A stretch of DNA of 64,000 nt from Nematostella vectensis (Eukaryota > Cnidaria > Anthozoa > Actiniaria > Edwardsiidae). This document shows positions 9,222-18,999 of the stretch, piece by piece. The notes beneath the pieces are model-generated. The model did not search any database. It was not told the DNA's origin and saw only the letters and a list, made by a program, of their open reading frames with translations. A program made the position numbers and the translations under genes. Numbering within the stretch: position 1 is the first letter of the stretch; every line of letters begins with the position of its first letter. The DNA is taken from the NCBI RefSeq assembly GCF_932526225.1, contig NC_064041.1, positions 124,001 through 188,000 on the forward strand, written 5' to 3'.

Positions 9222-10893
9222 CCCTATGCTCCAGACACTGCTGCGCCATTACAGGAGGTTGCTCCCCCCATCAACACCGCAAATATAGAGACAGATGGCT
9301 CTGACGACAGGGCCCTACATGCCTTGCAACATGTTTTTGGTTACATTGATTTCAGGCCAATGCAGCGGCAAGCAATTGATACTTTGCTTGCAGAAAAGGA
9401 TTCACTTATTCTGTTGCCAACAGGAGCTGGAAAGACAATATGTTATGTTATTCCTGCATTACTTTTAAATGGAGTAACAATTGTTATAACTCCATTGTTG
9501 GCCCTTCTAAGTGACCAAGTGCAAAGACTTCGTTCACTAGGTATTAATGCCTGTTTCATAAGGTCTACCATGGCCAATGAGAAAAAAGAGGCTATAATTC
9601 ATGCACTCTCACAAGCTGATACTCACTACAAGATGTGCTATCTGACTCCAGAAGCAGTTGTCACAGACAGGATGAAAAGGCTTTTCCAGGGAATGCAAAG
9701 CAACAATGTTTTAGGAAGATTTGTTATAGATGAAGCGCATTGCATTGATAATTGGGGATCAAGCTTTAGACCTTCATATACTGAACTTGGATGTATGAAA
9801 GAATTCCACAGGCCTATACATGCATTCACGGGAAGAGCCACAACATGAACACAGCTAGTGATTACCAACACTTTGCAAATGTTTGAACCTATAACCATAA
9901 TTGTACCACCGCTGAGAGGAAATCTCATCTTCAAAGTAGTTGCTAAAAAGGACCAGAAGTCAAAAGACGAAATTGTCTATATAATTTGCAGTGATTTCAA
10001 GAATGTGTGGTATTGTTTACTGTGCAGAAAGAAGAGACACAAGGGATTTGGCATTCCTGCTTAAAGAGAAGGGAGTTAGTGCAGTGCACTATGATGGTGC
10101 CCTTGATGAAATTGTGAAGGAACACAACTCTGCTGCTCGGATGAGTGGAAGAGCACATGTTATGTGGAAGAGCACATGTTATGTGTGCAACCAAGGCATT
10201 TGGCATGGGTATTGACAAAAAAATGTCCGGTTTGTTGTTCATCACAGTATGCCAGAGTCTATTGAGGACTACTACCAGGAGGCGGGACGAGCTGGCAGAG
10301 ATGGTGATCCAGCAGTATGCACCCTCTATTATCGCTTTGAGGACATATCTAAAATTATGAACTCGATTGCTAAGTTGGAAAGCGAAGAACACAAACAGCT
10401 AAAAAGACGGCAGCTTGATGACACTGTCAAATACTGCTTGGAAACAAGCTGTAGACCTATATATTTTTGACATACTTTGGAGAGAATGCTGTCAATGTGC
10501 AGAACTGCCGAGAATACTGTGAAAATTGTCTAGTTCAACAAAAGATAGCACAAAAGGATATGACCCAGCTATCAATAAAAGCACTAGACTGTGTTACCTC
10601 CATGAGCATAAACAAAAGAGTGACATTGAAACAAGCTGCTATCACATTCAAAGGCTCAAAAAACAAGGAGGTCATGAAAAATAACTTTCACCTACTTCCA
10701 AACTATGGCATGGGTAAGGAAGTCCTAAAGTCTGAATCAATTGCAATTAAGTTTTTTCAAATCCTGGTAGTAGAGGGATTTCTCCAAGAGAATCTTCGCG
10801 AGCTTCCTGAAAACATTACAACACCATACCTAACAGTCACTGAAAAGGTCATGTTATTAAAGAGTGGATTAGTTAATCTTAGTATGGTACTTT
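9222..10893 (+). pseudogene. RecQ-type DNA helicase exon with several frame breaks
   Basis: After an acceptor (tattctag), superfamily-2 RecQ motifs follow in order: FRPMQRQAID (motif 0), PTGAGKT Walker A at 9417-9437, VITPLLALLSDQVQ (Ia), DEAHCIDNWG at 9729 (II), AFTGRATT (III), GMGIDKK, EDYYQEAGRAGRDGDP (VI), then a Cys-rich RQC-type zinc region (CLETSCRP...YFGE...NCREYCENC). RecQ helicases unwind DNA 3'-5'. The copy is broken by an in-frame TGA (9846-9848), a frameshift near 10004, a 19-bp tandem duplication (10145-10182), a shift near 10223 and a stop near 10470. It lies downstream of the zinc-finger exons in one apparent transcript and converges on the minus-strand gene. Confidence 0.85.
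10145..10182 (+). repeat. 19-bp tandem duplication inside the helicase exon
   Basis: gtggaagagcacatgttat is directly repeated (10145-10163, 10164-10182). It adds 19 bp and breaks the reading frame between motif V and its upstream part. Confidence 0.9.
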
Positions 10894-11363
10894 AACACAG
10901 TATATAGCTTTTTTAAAGGGTTATCGGATGCTGTAAGTGCCCAGACTACAAAGTTCTCTGGGTAAGAGGCATGGATCTGCTCCATGTTTGAGGTTTGGAG
11001 ATACTACAGTAAGCACCAACACATTACTCTAAACAGCTAGACCAGTTAGTATCCACCAAAGTATATAATGTTTTGCCATGTGCTCTGGGCATGTAGAATA
11101 GCTATATAGTTATACAGTAGTATATCCCTTTACATCAATCAAGCAAAAATAATAACATGAACACATCTACAACTGTATTTATAGCTATTAAAATCCACCC
11201 TATTGATGACTCACAAATAACCAAATTCCAGGATAGTATTGTAGAAATAGACTTGAAATCCGTGGTATCATTGTACCACTACATATCAAAATAAAATATT
11301 TATATATTCACTTCTTGTTATCCCGCATTGTTTTGGGCTAAAGACTGTATTTTAAACATGATT
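10894..11363. other. Spacer between convergent genes of the element
   Basis: AT-rich, non-coding. It holds the presumed 3' ends of both transcripts (aataaaat near 11291). Nothing else is seen. Confidence 0.5.
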
Positions 11364-11746
11364 TCAACTTTCTGGTTCAGCATCCTCTACCAACTGCTGA
11401 AAGGAGAACTTCCTAACTCCTGGGAAGCATTCATGAATCTTCCTATTAAAATTGTCCTTCACTTTATCGGTCCCCTTGTTGTAGACTCCAATGTACCCTT
11501 TAGGGACTGACTTTGGAACATCATTTACACCAAACTGAATTACTTCAGTCCTACCCTTGACATCAAAGAAGCCCTCTCTATAAACAAACCACATTCCCTT
11601 TAACTGATCAGGGAATGGGTCTTGTTCAGAATGTCGTTTGGTAGGATGTACATCAAATGCACTTTTCCCTGCATACGACTGCCGCACACTGCCAATCAGT
11701 ACAACATTTGCCATTATTCTTTGACAAGTCCTTACTGTGGTATGAC
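11364..11746 (-). CDS. Last exon of the element's minus-strand gene
   Basis: Acceptor (gtatttcag) and about 127 open residues to a TGA at 11364. Blocks: HTTVRTCQRIMANVVLIGSV, MWFVYREGFFDVKGR, VIQFGVNDVPKSVPKGYIGV and RKIHECFPGVRKFSFQQLVE. No named domain is recognised. It is joined to the upstream exon ending at 12537 by splice signals only. It is the C-terminus of the protein that I regard as the candidate transposase or accessory factor. Confidence 0.55.
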
Positions 11747-12536
11747 CTGAAATACAAAACACAAAATAAACATTAAAATCAAGCATTTACAGAAAAAATC
11801 TACGAAAGTGTGCAGAAAAATTATTACACCTGTAAAAGACTTTAGTTATCTCAATCCTAAGGAGTCCTGTTTCGTCTAAAGTAACTTACACATTTGCTTT
11901 GCTTTCTGTCACAATTTTGTCTGGTTATAATTCGGGAAGCTAGGCAAATGGACTATGCAAGATTCTTATTGTCTCAGTTTGACTGGTCAACCAGAAAAGC
12001 CAAAGAAAATTTGAACCAAGTTTAAGAAATGACTGTCATGAGATAATTGCACCTTTGTGGCCTTTTGGTTTTTTTTTTTTTGGTACTTTTGGTTTTACAA
12101 AATTTATTTTTGCTTTTGAGATTCTGATTTTTTCCTTACTATCAGTTTTCCTTTTTCCAACCAGCCTGTGATTATAGCCTTTTGTTTTTAGATTCATTTT
12201 TTTCCCTCATTATGCATTAGATTTAGCAAAAAATGAAAAAACAGTCCAAAAACCAACAGACAAAAATGAAATGCACAGCACAACAGCTTTTTAGGGACAA
12301 AAGCTGATACTCTCGCTACGCTCGTGTACACTACGCTCGTGTAGCTATTTAATAATAGGTCAAAAGAAAATACTCTTTGAAAATATTCTTTGAAGGGATA
12401 TTTGTTATTCCACTGGGATGCAAAATTACGAGAAAAAGTAATTATCTATATATTTCTGCAGTAAAGCAGAAGGCAACGATATCTCTAGACTTGGAGTGAA
12501 AATGGAATGGTCCTTATTGAAACAATAAAATTTACC

Positions 12537-13165
12537 TGATGCATACTGCTTCAGGGGTTGCACAATGTAGGTTTCCACAAACTCGTCAAGATCAATGTTG
12601 TGCCCTGCTTTTCCCGATATGTTGACAGAGCAGTTTAGCTTGATCATCTCTCTGAAGGCAAGTGGCCACAAGGCCGAAAACTGGACCACATGTACAAATG
12701 CTTTTGTCCAATAATTTCTAAACTGTAGCTGAGCAAACATTGGTAAGAGCACTGTCCATACTGTCTCACGTGCATGCCCATTACCATTCCTTGTGGCTTC
12801 GTTAAACATTTGGAGAAGTGGCCCATAGAGTGTGAACAGTTCACTGTTGTAACCAAATGTTGCATCTTTCTTGGTACTGTCTTGCAAGAAAGCCTTGAAT
12901 CCCGTCATCAAAGCAGAGTTGTGATTTTCGTTGTTTTTCAGGCATTCCTGTAGGGTTTCTTCATCTGGAAAATATTCAGAGCAGCGGAATGCTTCAACAG
13001 CTGCCAACCCATAAGAAATAGAGCAGTCCCTAACGGCCTCTTTTATGTGAGCTAGATTTTGCTTCTGAAATTTCTTCGCCCTGAATGCTTCTGTGGTAAG
13101 CTTCTTACGCTTCATGACATTCAAAACAACGTGGTGAAATCCACCCTTTTCATGTGACTTAAGGC
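12537..13165 (-). pseudogene. Minus-strand gene: C-terminal core (SGKAGHNIDLDEFVE block)
   Basis: Open from about 13165 (HEKGGFHHVVLNVMKRKKL) to a donor at 12537 (gcatcag|gtaaat). Blocks: LTTEAFRAKKFQKQNL, SYGLAAVEAFRCSEYF, FGYNSELFTLYGPLLQMFNE, RNYWTKAFVHVVQF, WPLAFREMIKLNCSVN and SGKAGHNIDLDEFVETYIVQ. From memory this C-terminal pattern is similar to proteins annotated DUF6589, a family abundant in some animals and fungi. That is a tentative identification. A frameshift near 13160 separates it from the ankyrin part. Confidence 0.55.
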
Positions 13166-13876
13166 AGCTTCACACAGATGGCCCTTTGCATGAAGGCCGC
13201 CAGGTATCTCTGCAACCCATCCAAATGCAGACTGGTCTTTCTGCTTTACATTGCGATTATTCTTGCAGGTTCCTTGATCACCCACAACGGAAATAGGGAA
13301 TCCCTTGAATTGGGTACAGTTGTAGGTGAATGATGTGCCATCTTCTTCATCTTCACAGCTGACATTCATTTCCTTCGCTCCATCCTTGCTTCCTGCCAAC
13401 CCAGAGAGTAACGAGTATTCACTCTGCTCCACTGACAGCACACCATCAAATAATTCAAGAATGTCCTTCAGTTCCATTGCCTTGGCAATGTCATATGGTG
13501 TGATCATACCTCCAAAAAACACTCCGCGTTTCAAAGCATGTTTCTCCACCAATAGTCTGCACATCTCTGTAGACTTCCCAAGGACTGCTAGTGACAAAGG
13601 GGTAGCCCTACAGCCCTCCTTTACATTAGGGTTGGTTCCAACTGCCAGTAGTGCCCGCATAAGAGTGGTATTTCCACACTCCACAGCCATATGGACAACA
13701 GTTCTCCCAAAACGATCTCCCTTTGCTTCCCACTCTCTGTTCTCACCAAGTTTCTGAATTAACTGATCCATCTGTTTATCGGAATCAGGTGAGTGCATTG
13801 TATTGAATACCATTTTGGTAAGTTTTTCGTAACACTTCTTCATGGCAGTATCTTGTTTTTGTGAACCTGATTCCTT
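13121..13876 (-). pseudogene. Minus-strand gene: ankyrin-repeat part
   Basis: After an in-frame TGA (13877-13879) the same frame continues with KESGSQKQDTAMKKCYEKL. It then gives ankyrin-type repeats: DRFGRTVVHMAVECGNTTLM-RALLAVGTNPNVKEG, then RATPLSLAVLGKSTEMCRLL, then GGMITPYDIAKAMELKDILE. The G-x-T-x-x-H-x-A...A and N-x-N patterns support about three repeats, which are protein-binding modules. Downstream is an acidic linker and then a Cys/His region. The frame is lost near 13160, where it should pass into the SGKAGHNIDLDEFVE core. Confidence 0.65.
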
Positions 13877-14439
13877 TCAATTGGCCTGCATTTGATCACC
13901 TTGGGTTTCATCGTCATCCACAAGCTCTGAATCAACCACTCCATCAAGTACCTTATCGGCACTGTTAAGGTTTGTCCTTAAGGTCTTCATTTCATTCTCG
14001 TGATTTCTCATGTTGTTTAGGAACTCGTAATGAGCCCTGGCTCCTTTTATGTCAAAGGCTTTGGCAGTTTCATCAAACTCTAAAGTTGACTTTTTGTAAT
14101 TACAGGGAATTCCAAATTCTCTGCCAAATTCTTGCATAATGCCAGCAGTACCTGAGAGAGTTGAATTATCTTCAAGTGATAGTGGAAGAATGAGTCTTTC
14201 TGTCTTTTCCAAAGACATGGTTGATATAACACTTGTTTGTTCCACAATTCTATATGGCTTTGGCTTCTTGCTAAATTCTTGGAACTCTGTGCTTGACAAC
14301 TATTTGTTCACTTCTTTTTCATTCATCTCCTTTAGAGGTTTCGGTGTGGTGGGGACATTGTTTAAGCCACCTTTCAATAACATCATCAAATACCCATCAA
14401 CATACTGCATCCACAACTCTTTGTGTTTTGGCATTGATT
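13877..14439 (-). pseudogene. Minus-strand gene: exon upstream of the ankyrin part, one nonsense codon
   Basis: Acceptor (tcattttag) then MPKHKELWMQYVDGYLMMLL and VPTTPKPLKEMNEKEVNK. An in-frame TAG (14300-14302) follows, then SSTEFQEFSKKPKPYRIVEQ, ERLILPLSLEDNSTLSGTAG, GREFGIPCNYKKSTLEFDET and a charged tail ending at TGA 13877-13879. Both stops are single in-frame codons, so this copy decayed by point mutation rather than rearrangement here. Confidence 0.55.
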
Positions 14440-14754
14440 CTAAAATGAAAGGAAAAAATATTTTAATTCAGGAGAGGTCCTATCTCATTTTACATGAATC
14501 AGACTATAAGCATTCTAATTGCCCTATCCCATGCTTACACAGGGATATTATACCTATAAATTATTGTTGTTTGATACTGTAGGTTGAAAAGAAATGCTAC
14601 AACATTGTGGGATTTACAGTTTCACTTCTAATATATTCAAGACTAGAGAGAAATTAGCTGATTTTGAACATTGGTAACAAGCAAGATACTGTAGGTCCTG
14701 GTTAAACATCCATAAATATTAACATTTGTAGCAAAGTTATAATGTGACATAACT

Positions 14755-14869
14755 AAAAGAACATGCTCAGCACCAAGGTCTTCATAGTTAACTTGGGGGT
14801 CTACAGCCGTAGTTGAACTTTCAAATAGATGATCTATACCTTCCAATGAAGGTAATATAGCTCCTCTTC
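14755..14869 (-). CDS. Minus-strand gene: short exon (GRGAILPSLEGIDHLFES)
   Basis: Acceptor (ttttttcag) then GAILPSLEGIDHLFESST, VDPQVNYEDLGAEHVLL. The downstream donor is unclear, so the low-coordinate border is approximate. The phase is compatible with the preceding DNINMYRG exon (donor acag|gtaac). Confidence 0.45.
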
Positions 14870-15083
14870 CTGAAAAAAAAAATACAAAAATGCAGGAATT
14901 ATCAGCACACGTGCACTTAAAGTTCACCTGTATGATATTATGAATGAATATTAAAAAGCAAGGGACACAACAACTTCAAACCAAAACACAGGAACACAAA
15001 GATGACACAAAAACATTAGCATGTATCTTGTTGATGGGCAAAACATGAAAAAAAAATGTTTTAGAAATTGTAATTTCCGTTAC

Positions 15084-15253
15084 CTGTAAAGTTCCACATC
15101 TTTGGTGACAGGGTCTTGAATAGCCTGTAGTGCCTCTTATTTCCCCTGTACATGTTGATGTTGTCCATCAGTAAAATAATAGGTGCTGTTGGCGGAAATT
15201 TCCCATCTAGAATTCCTTGAAAGTGCTGGAGTCGTTCATCTAGATAACTGGTC
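15084..15253 (-). CDS. Minus-strand gene: exon with the DNINMYRG motif
   Basis: Clean acceptor (ttttttgtag) and donor (tacag|gtaacg), fully open. It reads [20 protein letters not shown], then [20 protein letters not shown], then [15 protein letters not shown] hydrophobic strand ending in Asp-Asn (LLMDNIN) followed by a basic R-G-x-x-R-H segment looks like the second catalytic block of an RNase H-fold nuclease or transposase, although no fold has been demonstrated. This is the best candidate for an active-site segment of the element. Confidence 0.6.
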
Positions 15254-15740
15254 CTACAAAAAATAGAAATTATCATTGATTGTATATGCACAAACCTAGC
15301 CTGACTTGCTCTACCCAAATAAATATCATTGGTATATATCAAATCAGTAGATAGTTTATCTAACATACTTTTATTGGTTCCAAGTAGGTATCACAGATTT
15401 ACTGTTTCACATGCTTGCTAGCGGTTTCTCTTTCATCCCCGAGAAAAGAGGTCAAAACAGCTTAGAAATGCATTTTTTCAATCACTGAAATGTTTTTTTG
15501 GAGGATTATTATGACTACTACAAGCGTGCATGTGTTTTCACTGTCACAATTTTGATCATTAGGCACACAAGAAACCCTTTAATTACCGCCCAATTAGTGG
15601 ACTATTGTCGATGTTGATATTTCTTATTATTTTGAGACAATTTTCACATTATTTGTCCAACTACTTGGGTAGTAATAAACAATTGGACCTCCCCTCTAGA
15701 AATGTCACAGTTTTTTTTCTGAAAATATGTCAACACTTAC

Positions 15741-16273
15741 AAAGAATCCCAGTGGAGACATAATCCAATGGCATTAAGCATGTTGACAAACTGTTTTCCT
15801 GCACCATATGACAGGCACAGTAGGCCGAATAACAATTGGATGTCATTTGGAATCTTCTGATTTCCCATAGTGACAAGAGCAGACAGGGCGTGACTAGAGC
15901 ATTTCAGCTTGTAATCCTGGGTTTTCTGGAGGTTTCTCTGTCTCGATGTTCCAATAAGGGTCTCCAAAATGTTGTGGAGCAACGGGCACCCTTCCTTCAC
16001 ACATTTTGACAGCTTCTTGAAGATGTCATCAGGAACTTCTGTAACTCCATCTCTGAGTTTTCCAGATCTGAAGCCCATCTGGCATTGATTTTGGAATAAA
16101 AGCATTTCTGCCTTCAATTTCATCATTTGGGGCTTACTGAGGAGACACAAATTGCTATGTTGCTTCAGCTCGCTAAGCCTCTGCTCATACTTCTTGACCA
16201 CAGCTACATTTAGTTTATCCCGGGCATGGGACAGCTGCTGGTACTTATGAAGCAGTGGCTTCAGATTTTCCTC
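15741..16273 (-). CDS. Minus-strand gene: large internal exon
   Basis: Open over 533 bp from an acceptor (tttttgaag) to a donor (ctttg|taagtg). It starts with a helical, coiled-coil-like segment (ENLKPLLHKYQQLSHARDKL), continues with a Cys-containing block (KCVKEGCPLLHNILETL) and ends DIQLLFGLLCLSYGAGKQFV followed by NMLNAIGLCLHWDSL. The LLFGLLCLSYGAG...GLCLHWD signature is what I recall from multicopy invertebrate DUF6589-like proteins. It is the best preserved exon of the gene. Confidence 0.62.
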
Positions 16274-16663
16274 CTTCAAAAAAAAGTTTTTTTAGATAAA
16301 AGTTTTGAGCCATAGACATTCATAAACTTTTTGGTTTTTCATATCAGTGTTAATACTGTTTCAAACAGTATTGAAAGTGGTAAACACAAAATATATGTCA
16401 TTGACCAGATGAATTATAGATAAATGTCATAAGCTGTGAAAAAACCTTTTGGGTGGTACAAAGATGCACAAGTTCTGGATATTAAGAATACCTTTATCAT
16501 TTTATGATCCACCAAAAACTGGAATTCGACTCAAATTCGCCAAATTCTTATTATTAGTCTTATAAAAGGAGAAAATTTGGCAGAGTCGAATTGGTGTATT
16601 ATTCTGGTTCACGAGCATGACTATTTGGGCTTTTTGTATTTATTTTTATCATTTCATGAATAC

Positions 16664-16811
16664 CTTATCACTGTCTAATATTAACTGCCAGGTCTCAGTC
16701 ATTCTATCCTCAAGCTTGCATAGCCTTGCTTTCATCTCATCCTCAAGGCTTTCAATGGGGAGAGGAACAACAGCATCTTTTTGCTTGAATGTGATGTTCA
16801 TGTAGTAGGTG
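16664..16811 (-). CDS. Minus-strand gene: internal exon
   Basis: Acceptor (tgctatag) and donor (gataag|gtattc). Reads YYMNITFKQKDAVVPLPIES, then LEDEMKARLCKLEDRM and TETWQLILDSDK, a probable coiled coil. It is placed between the 17110 and 16273 exons. Confidence 0.5.
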
Positions 16812-16929
16812 CTATAGCATATAGTAAAGGATTGTGCAAAATAAAGGTTTGAACTGCATATATAAGCTTTTGATCAAGGTTATGTGTTCTAGTATTAGTT
16901 TGGATGCTTGTGATAAGTTCTAGTATTAA

Positions 16930-17110
16930 TAAGGATACATTTGTTGTCCAGCTTTCTTTATCCTCTTTTTTTGACAAAGAGGAAACACTGCTTTTAAAGA
17001 CTTTGTGACAAGGTTTTTAGAGTGGCCTCCCAGAACCTCCATAAGATCTTCACGCTTTACACACTGCCCTTCATCTTGGATGCAAAGATCTTGTAATTTC
17101 TGGAACAGTT
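16930..17110 (-). CDS. Minus-strand gene: exon (LFQKLQDLCIQDEGQCVKRE)
   Basis: Acceptor (ttcttatcag), then ELFQKLQDLCIQDEGQC, EDLMEVLGGHSKNLVTKSL and VFPLCQKKRIKKAGQQM. A winged-helix-like composition is possible. The donor border is approximate. Confidence 0.45.
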
Positions 17111-17173
17111 CTGATAAGAAATGCAACATTTTAATGTGCATTTTAAAAGTGCATGTCTCCATATTTCATACTG

Positions 17174-17206
17174 TCAACAACAACAACAACAACAACAACT
17201 TTATTT
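17174..17206. repeat. (CAA)n microsatellite
   Basis: Seven to eight CAA triplets at the edge of an intron of the minus-strand gene. Confidence 0.85.
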
Positions 17207-17675
17207 AGTAAAATATGCAAAAAAATTTCAAATTCACTTGACTTCAGTGAGACAGTACTAAAAGTTTGAAAATTGTAAGAAAATTTGGGTACTACCTCTG
17301 TGTAAAAAGCTGTGTATTGTGCACAATGCATGACAAAGCTTGTGTTGTAGAACGAATTATGATGTGAATAGAGTTGAATACAATGTGTCCTTTGGGAATG
17401 GGAAATCTCCAATAAGATAGATAAAAAAATTGCAAAAAGTGGGGGTGGTAAAAGTTCTAAAATCTTGCGACAGCTGCCTAATGTGGGTGTTGATTGACAT
17501 CTTGCTGTTTCCTTTTTGCTTCCCCTAATTTTTCCTAAAAAGTGAAAATATATCCCCACAAGGTCTATGAGTGGCAGGGTATGATACGGTTGTCAAGCAT
17601 AGGTTGTCATCCAAATAAAGAAGATACGGAACTTCAAGAGGCAATAAAATTTAAATGAAATGAAATGACACCAAC

Positions 17676-17900
17676 CTATGGTAGCATCTTGTTTGAGAAC
17701 TTTCTTCATGGGTTGCCCTTCCTTTTTAGATGTTTGGGTAAGGGTATGCTTCGAAGACTTGCTTGCCTTTACGGGTGTAGATGTAAGATCTTCTGTAGGG
17801 AAAGGACCAGGGAAAGGGCTTGTATCAGGCACTGCATGACATTTCATTTCAACCTTCACTTTGTGGCTATGGCTTTGTGGAGTAAAGGATAAAACGTTAA
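17676..17900 (-). CDS. Minus-strand gene: 5' low-complexity exon
   Basis: Ser/Thr/Lys/Pro-rich reading (PFPGPFPTEDLTSTPVKASK, then HTLTQTSKKEGQPMKKVLKQ) ending at a donor (accatag|gttggt). Probably a disordered N-terminal region. The true start lies further right (17.9-18.35 kb) but cannot be fixed. Confidence 0.4.
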
Positions 17901-17953
17901 GCTTGAGAGGAAAAAAAGAGGGCGCGCAAGGATGTCCGGGAAGGAAGATGAGG

Positions 17954-17975
17954 GCGCGCAATGCGTTATGGGGAG
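17954..17975 (+). repeat. Subterminal 22-bp motif, copy 2
   Basis: Exact direct repeat of 7475-7496, here near the upstream end of the minus-strand gene. It may be a shared promoter/regulatory block or a duplicated end fragment. Confidence 0.8.
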
Positions 17976-18224
17976 GGGGAAGGAAGAGAAAGAAGCGACT
18001 GGTAGAAAACGCCCCCATAAGTTGAGCGGAGACTGATTTTTTGCAACAGACCATATTTCTTTGTTATTTTATGCTAAAAATATTCTTGAAGTAATACAAC
18101 GGTATAAAAGTACTTACATTATAATTGTAGCTTTTCTATCTTTTCCCCATACATTTGCTATAACTTATTATATGATCGGCGGCCAGCGGCGGCAATTTTG
18201 TCTCCTCGGATTTCTGGTAATGAG

Positions 18225-18343
18225 CCATCATGGTTGAAAGGGGCATTCCTAAAAAGGCCATGGAAACCTTGAACGCGTCTTTGGACGAGATGAGTCTAGG
18301 ATGCAGTGATCTGGAAGCTCTCGACAAATCTCTGGATAACATG
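18225..18343 (+). other. Small open frame near the right end of the element
   Basis: On the plus strand an ATG opens a 38-codon frame (VERGIPKKAMETLNASLDEM...SLDNM). A minus-strand frame overlaps it, ending in MAHYQKSEETKLPPLAADHI. A similar LDxSxxEMxL string follows an ACG-mutated start at 23029. It could be the first exon of the minus gene or a separate micro-ORF; the sequence does not decide. Confidence 0.3.
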
Positions 18344-18528
18344 TAAATGACTGGTACGTCAGAAACAAACGTAGCCTTGTCGAAGTTTTTTTTTGCATTC
18401 TACCTTCCAATTCCATTTCAACTGTAAGTTAATCTATAGCCCTACAGTTTCACAGGCATCTTGTTAAATGATAGAAGTCCTGTAAGTCTCGTTTAGCTTA
18501 CCTTCTATTTCTGTTCTTTTATTAATAA

Positions 18529-18556
18529 GCGATTGGGTACGAGTCTGAATAGAAAC
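18529..18556 (-). repeat. Right terminal inverted repeat and TSD
   Basis: Reverse complement of the left TIR with one mismatch (18529-18547), then the identical TSD AATAGAAAC at 18548-18556. Confidence 0.88.
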
Positions 18557-18773
18557 TATATCCAAATCAAAGTCTTTATCTGGAAATGAAGGCATCAGCC
18601 CACTTGAAAAGTAAAAGTATTTGCTTAGGTCATTTTCCCCAAATAGCTTGTAGTACAATGGCTTATATAATTCGATTATTTTTTATCAAACACCCCTTTC
18701 GGTATCATACCTTGGCATTGTGAACAAAACTCTAGATTTGAAGATTGCTCCAAAATATTGGGCAAAAGCTGAA
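18548..18773 (-). pseudogene. HIRAN-domain gene, upstream part of the split exon
   Basis: Minus-strand exon starting after an acceptor (ttttccag). It reads SAFAQYFGAIFKSRVLFTMP, then RYDTERGV followed by two in-frame stops, then KIIELYKPLYYKLFGENDL and LMPSFPDKDFDLDIVSI. The last codons lie on the TSD (AATAGAAAC on the plus strand) and continue in frame at 7431 (DDKSFLW). This shows that the element inserted into coding sequence. The two stops mean the gene is now dead, whether before or after the insertion. Confidence 0.6.
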
Positions 18774-18862
18774 CTGGAAAATTGCAAAATCTTAGAAAAG
18801 AATATTGATTAATCATACATAAATACCTAGATCTTTCATTTGAATACATGAAATGAATATAC

Positions 18863-18955
18863 CTTTTTCAGAGATGGAAATACTGTAGATGTCTTGTTGG
18901 TAGAAGGATTTACATTGCCACTCGCCAGTGCAATTGCATATTCATGATCAAGTAT
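18863..18955 (-). pseudogene. Upstream exon of the HIRAN-domain relic
   Basis: Minus-strand exon between an acceptor (attatag) and a donor (aaaag|gtatat). It reads ILDHEYAIALASGNVNPS followed by NKTSTVFPSLKK. It is assigned to the HIRAN relic by strand and spacing. Confidence 0.45.
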
Positions 18956-18999
18956 TCTATAATAGTTAAGGTCAAAACATTGACATAATCATTTATTAA

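Larger units (their letters stand above)
7441..18547. mobile_element. 11.1-kb TIR element carrying RecQ helicase and ankyrin/DNINMYRG genes
   Basis: Both ends carry the inverted repeat CAGACTCGTACCCARTCGC (7441-7459 forward; 18529-18547 reverse, 18 of 19 matching), with weaker match over about 27 bp. Immediately outside both ends is the identical 9-mer AATAGAAAC (7432-7440 and 18548-18556). Removing the element plus one 9-mer restores a continuous minus-strand reading frame of the host HIRAN gene. Inside are two convergent genes: plus strand 7537-10893 (zinc finger, then RecQ helicase) and minus strand about 17890-11364 (DNINMYRG block, ankyrin repeats). A 9-bp TSD is known for Mutator-like elements, but I see no MULE transposase signature. 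The transposase may be the minus-strand protein. All genes carry frameshifts or stops, so this copy is not autonomous now. Confidence 0.85.

Noticed and set aside
13326..13757. Plus-strand 143-codon frame
   Set aside because: Antisense of the ankyrin-repeat exon, which shows clear family motifs on the minus strand.
7441..18547. Mutator-like element on the basis of the 9-bp TSD
   Set aside because: No MULE transposase motif was seen and the TIRs are short; TSD length alone is not sufficient.
18464..18658. A 64-codon minus-strand ORF taken as one gene
   Set aside because: It crosses the right TIR. Only the part right of 18548 is coding (HIRAN relic); the rest is element terminus.
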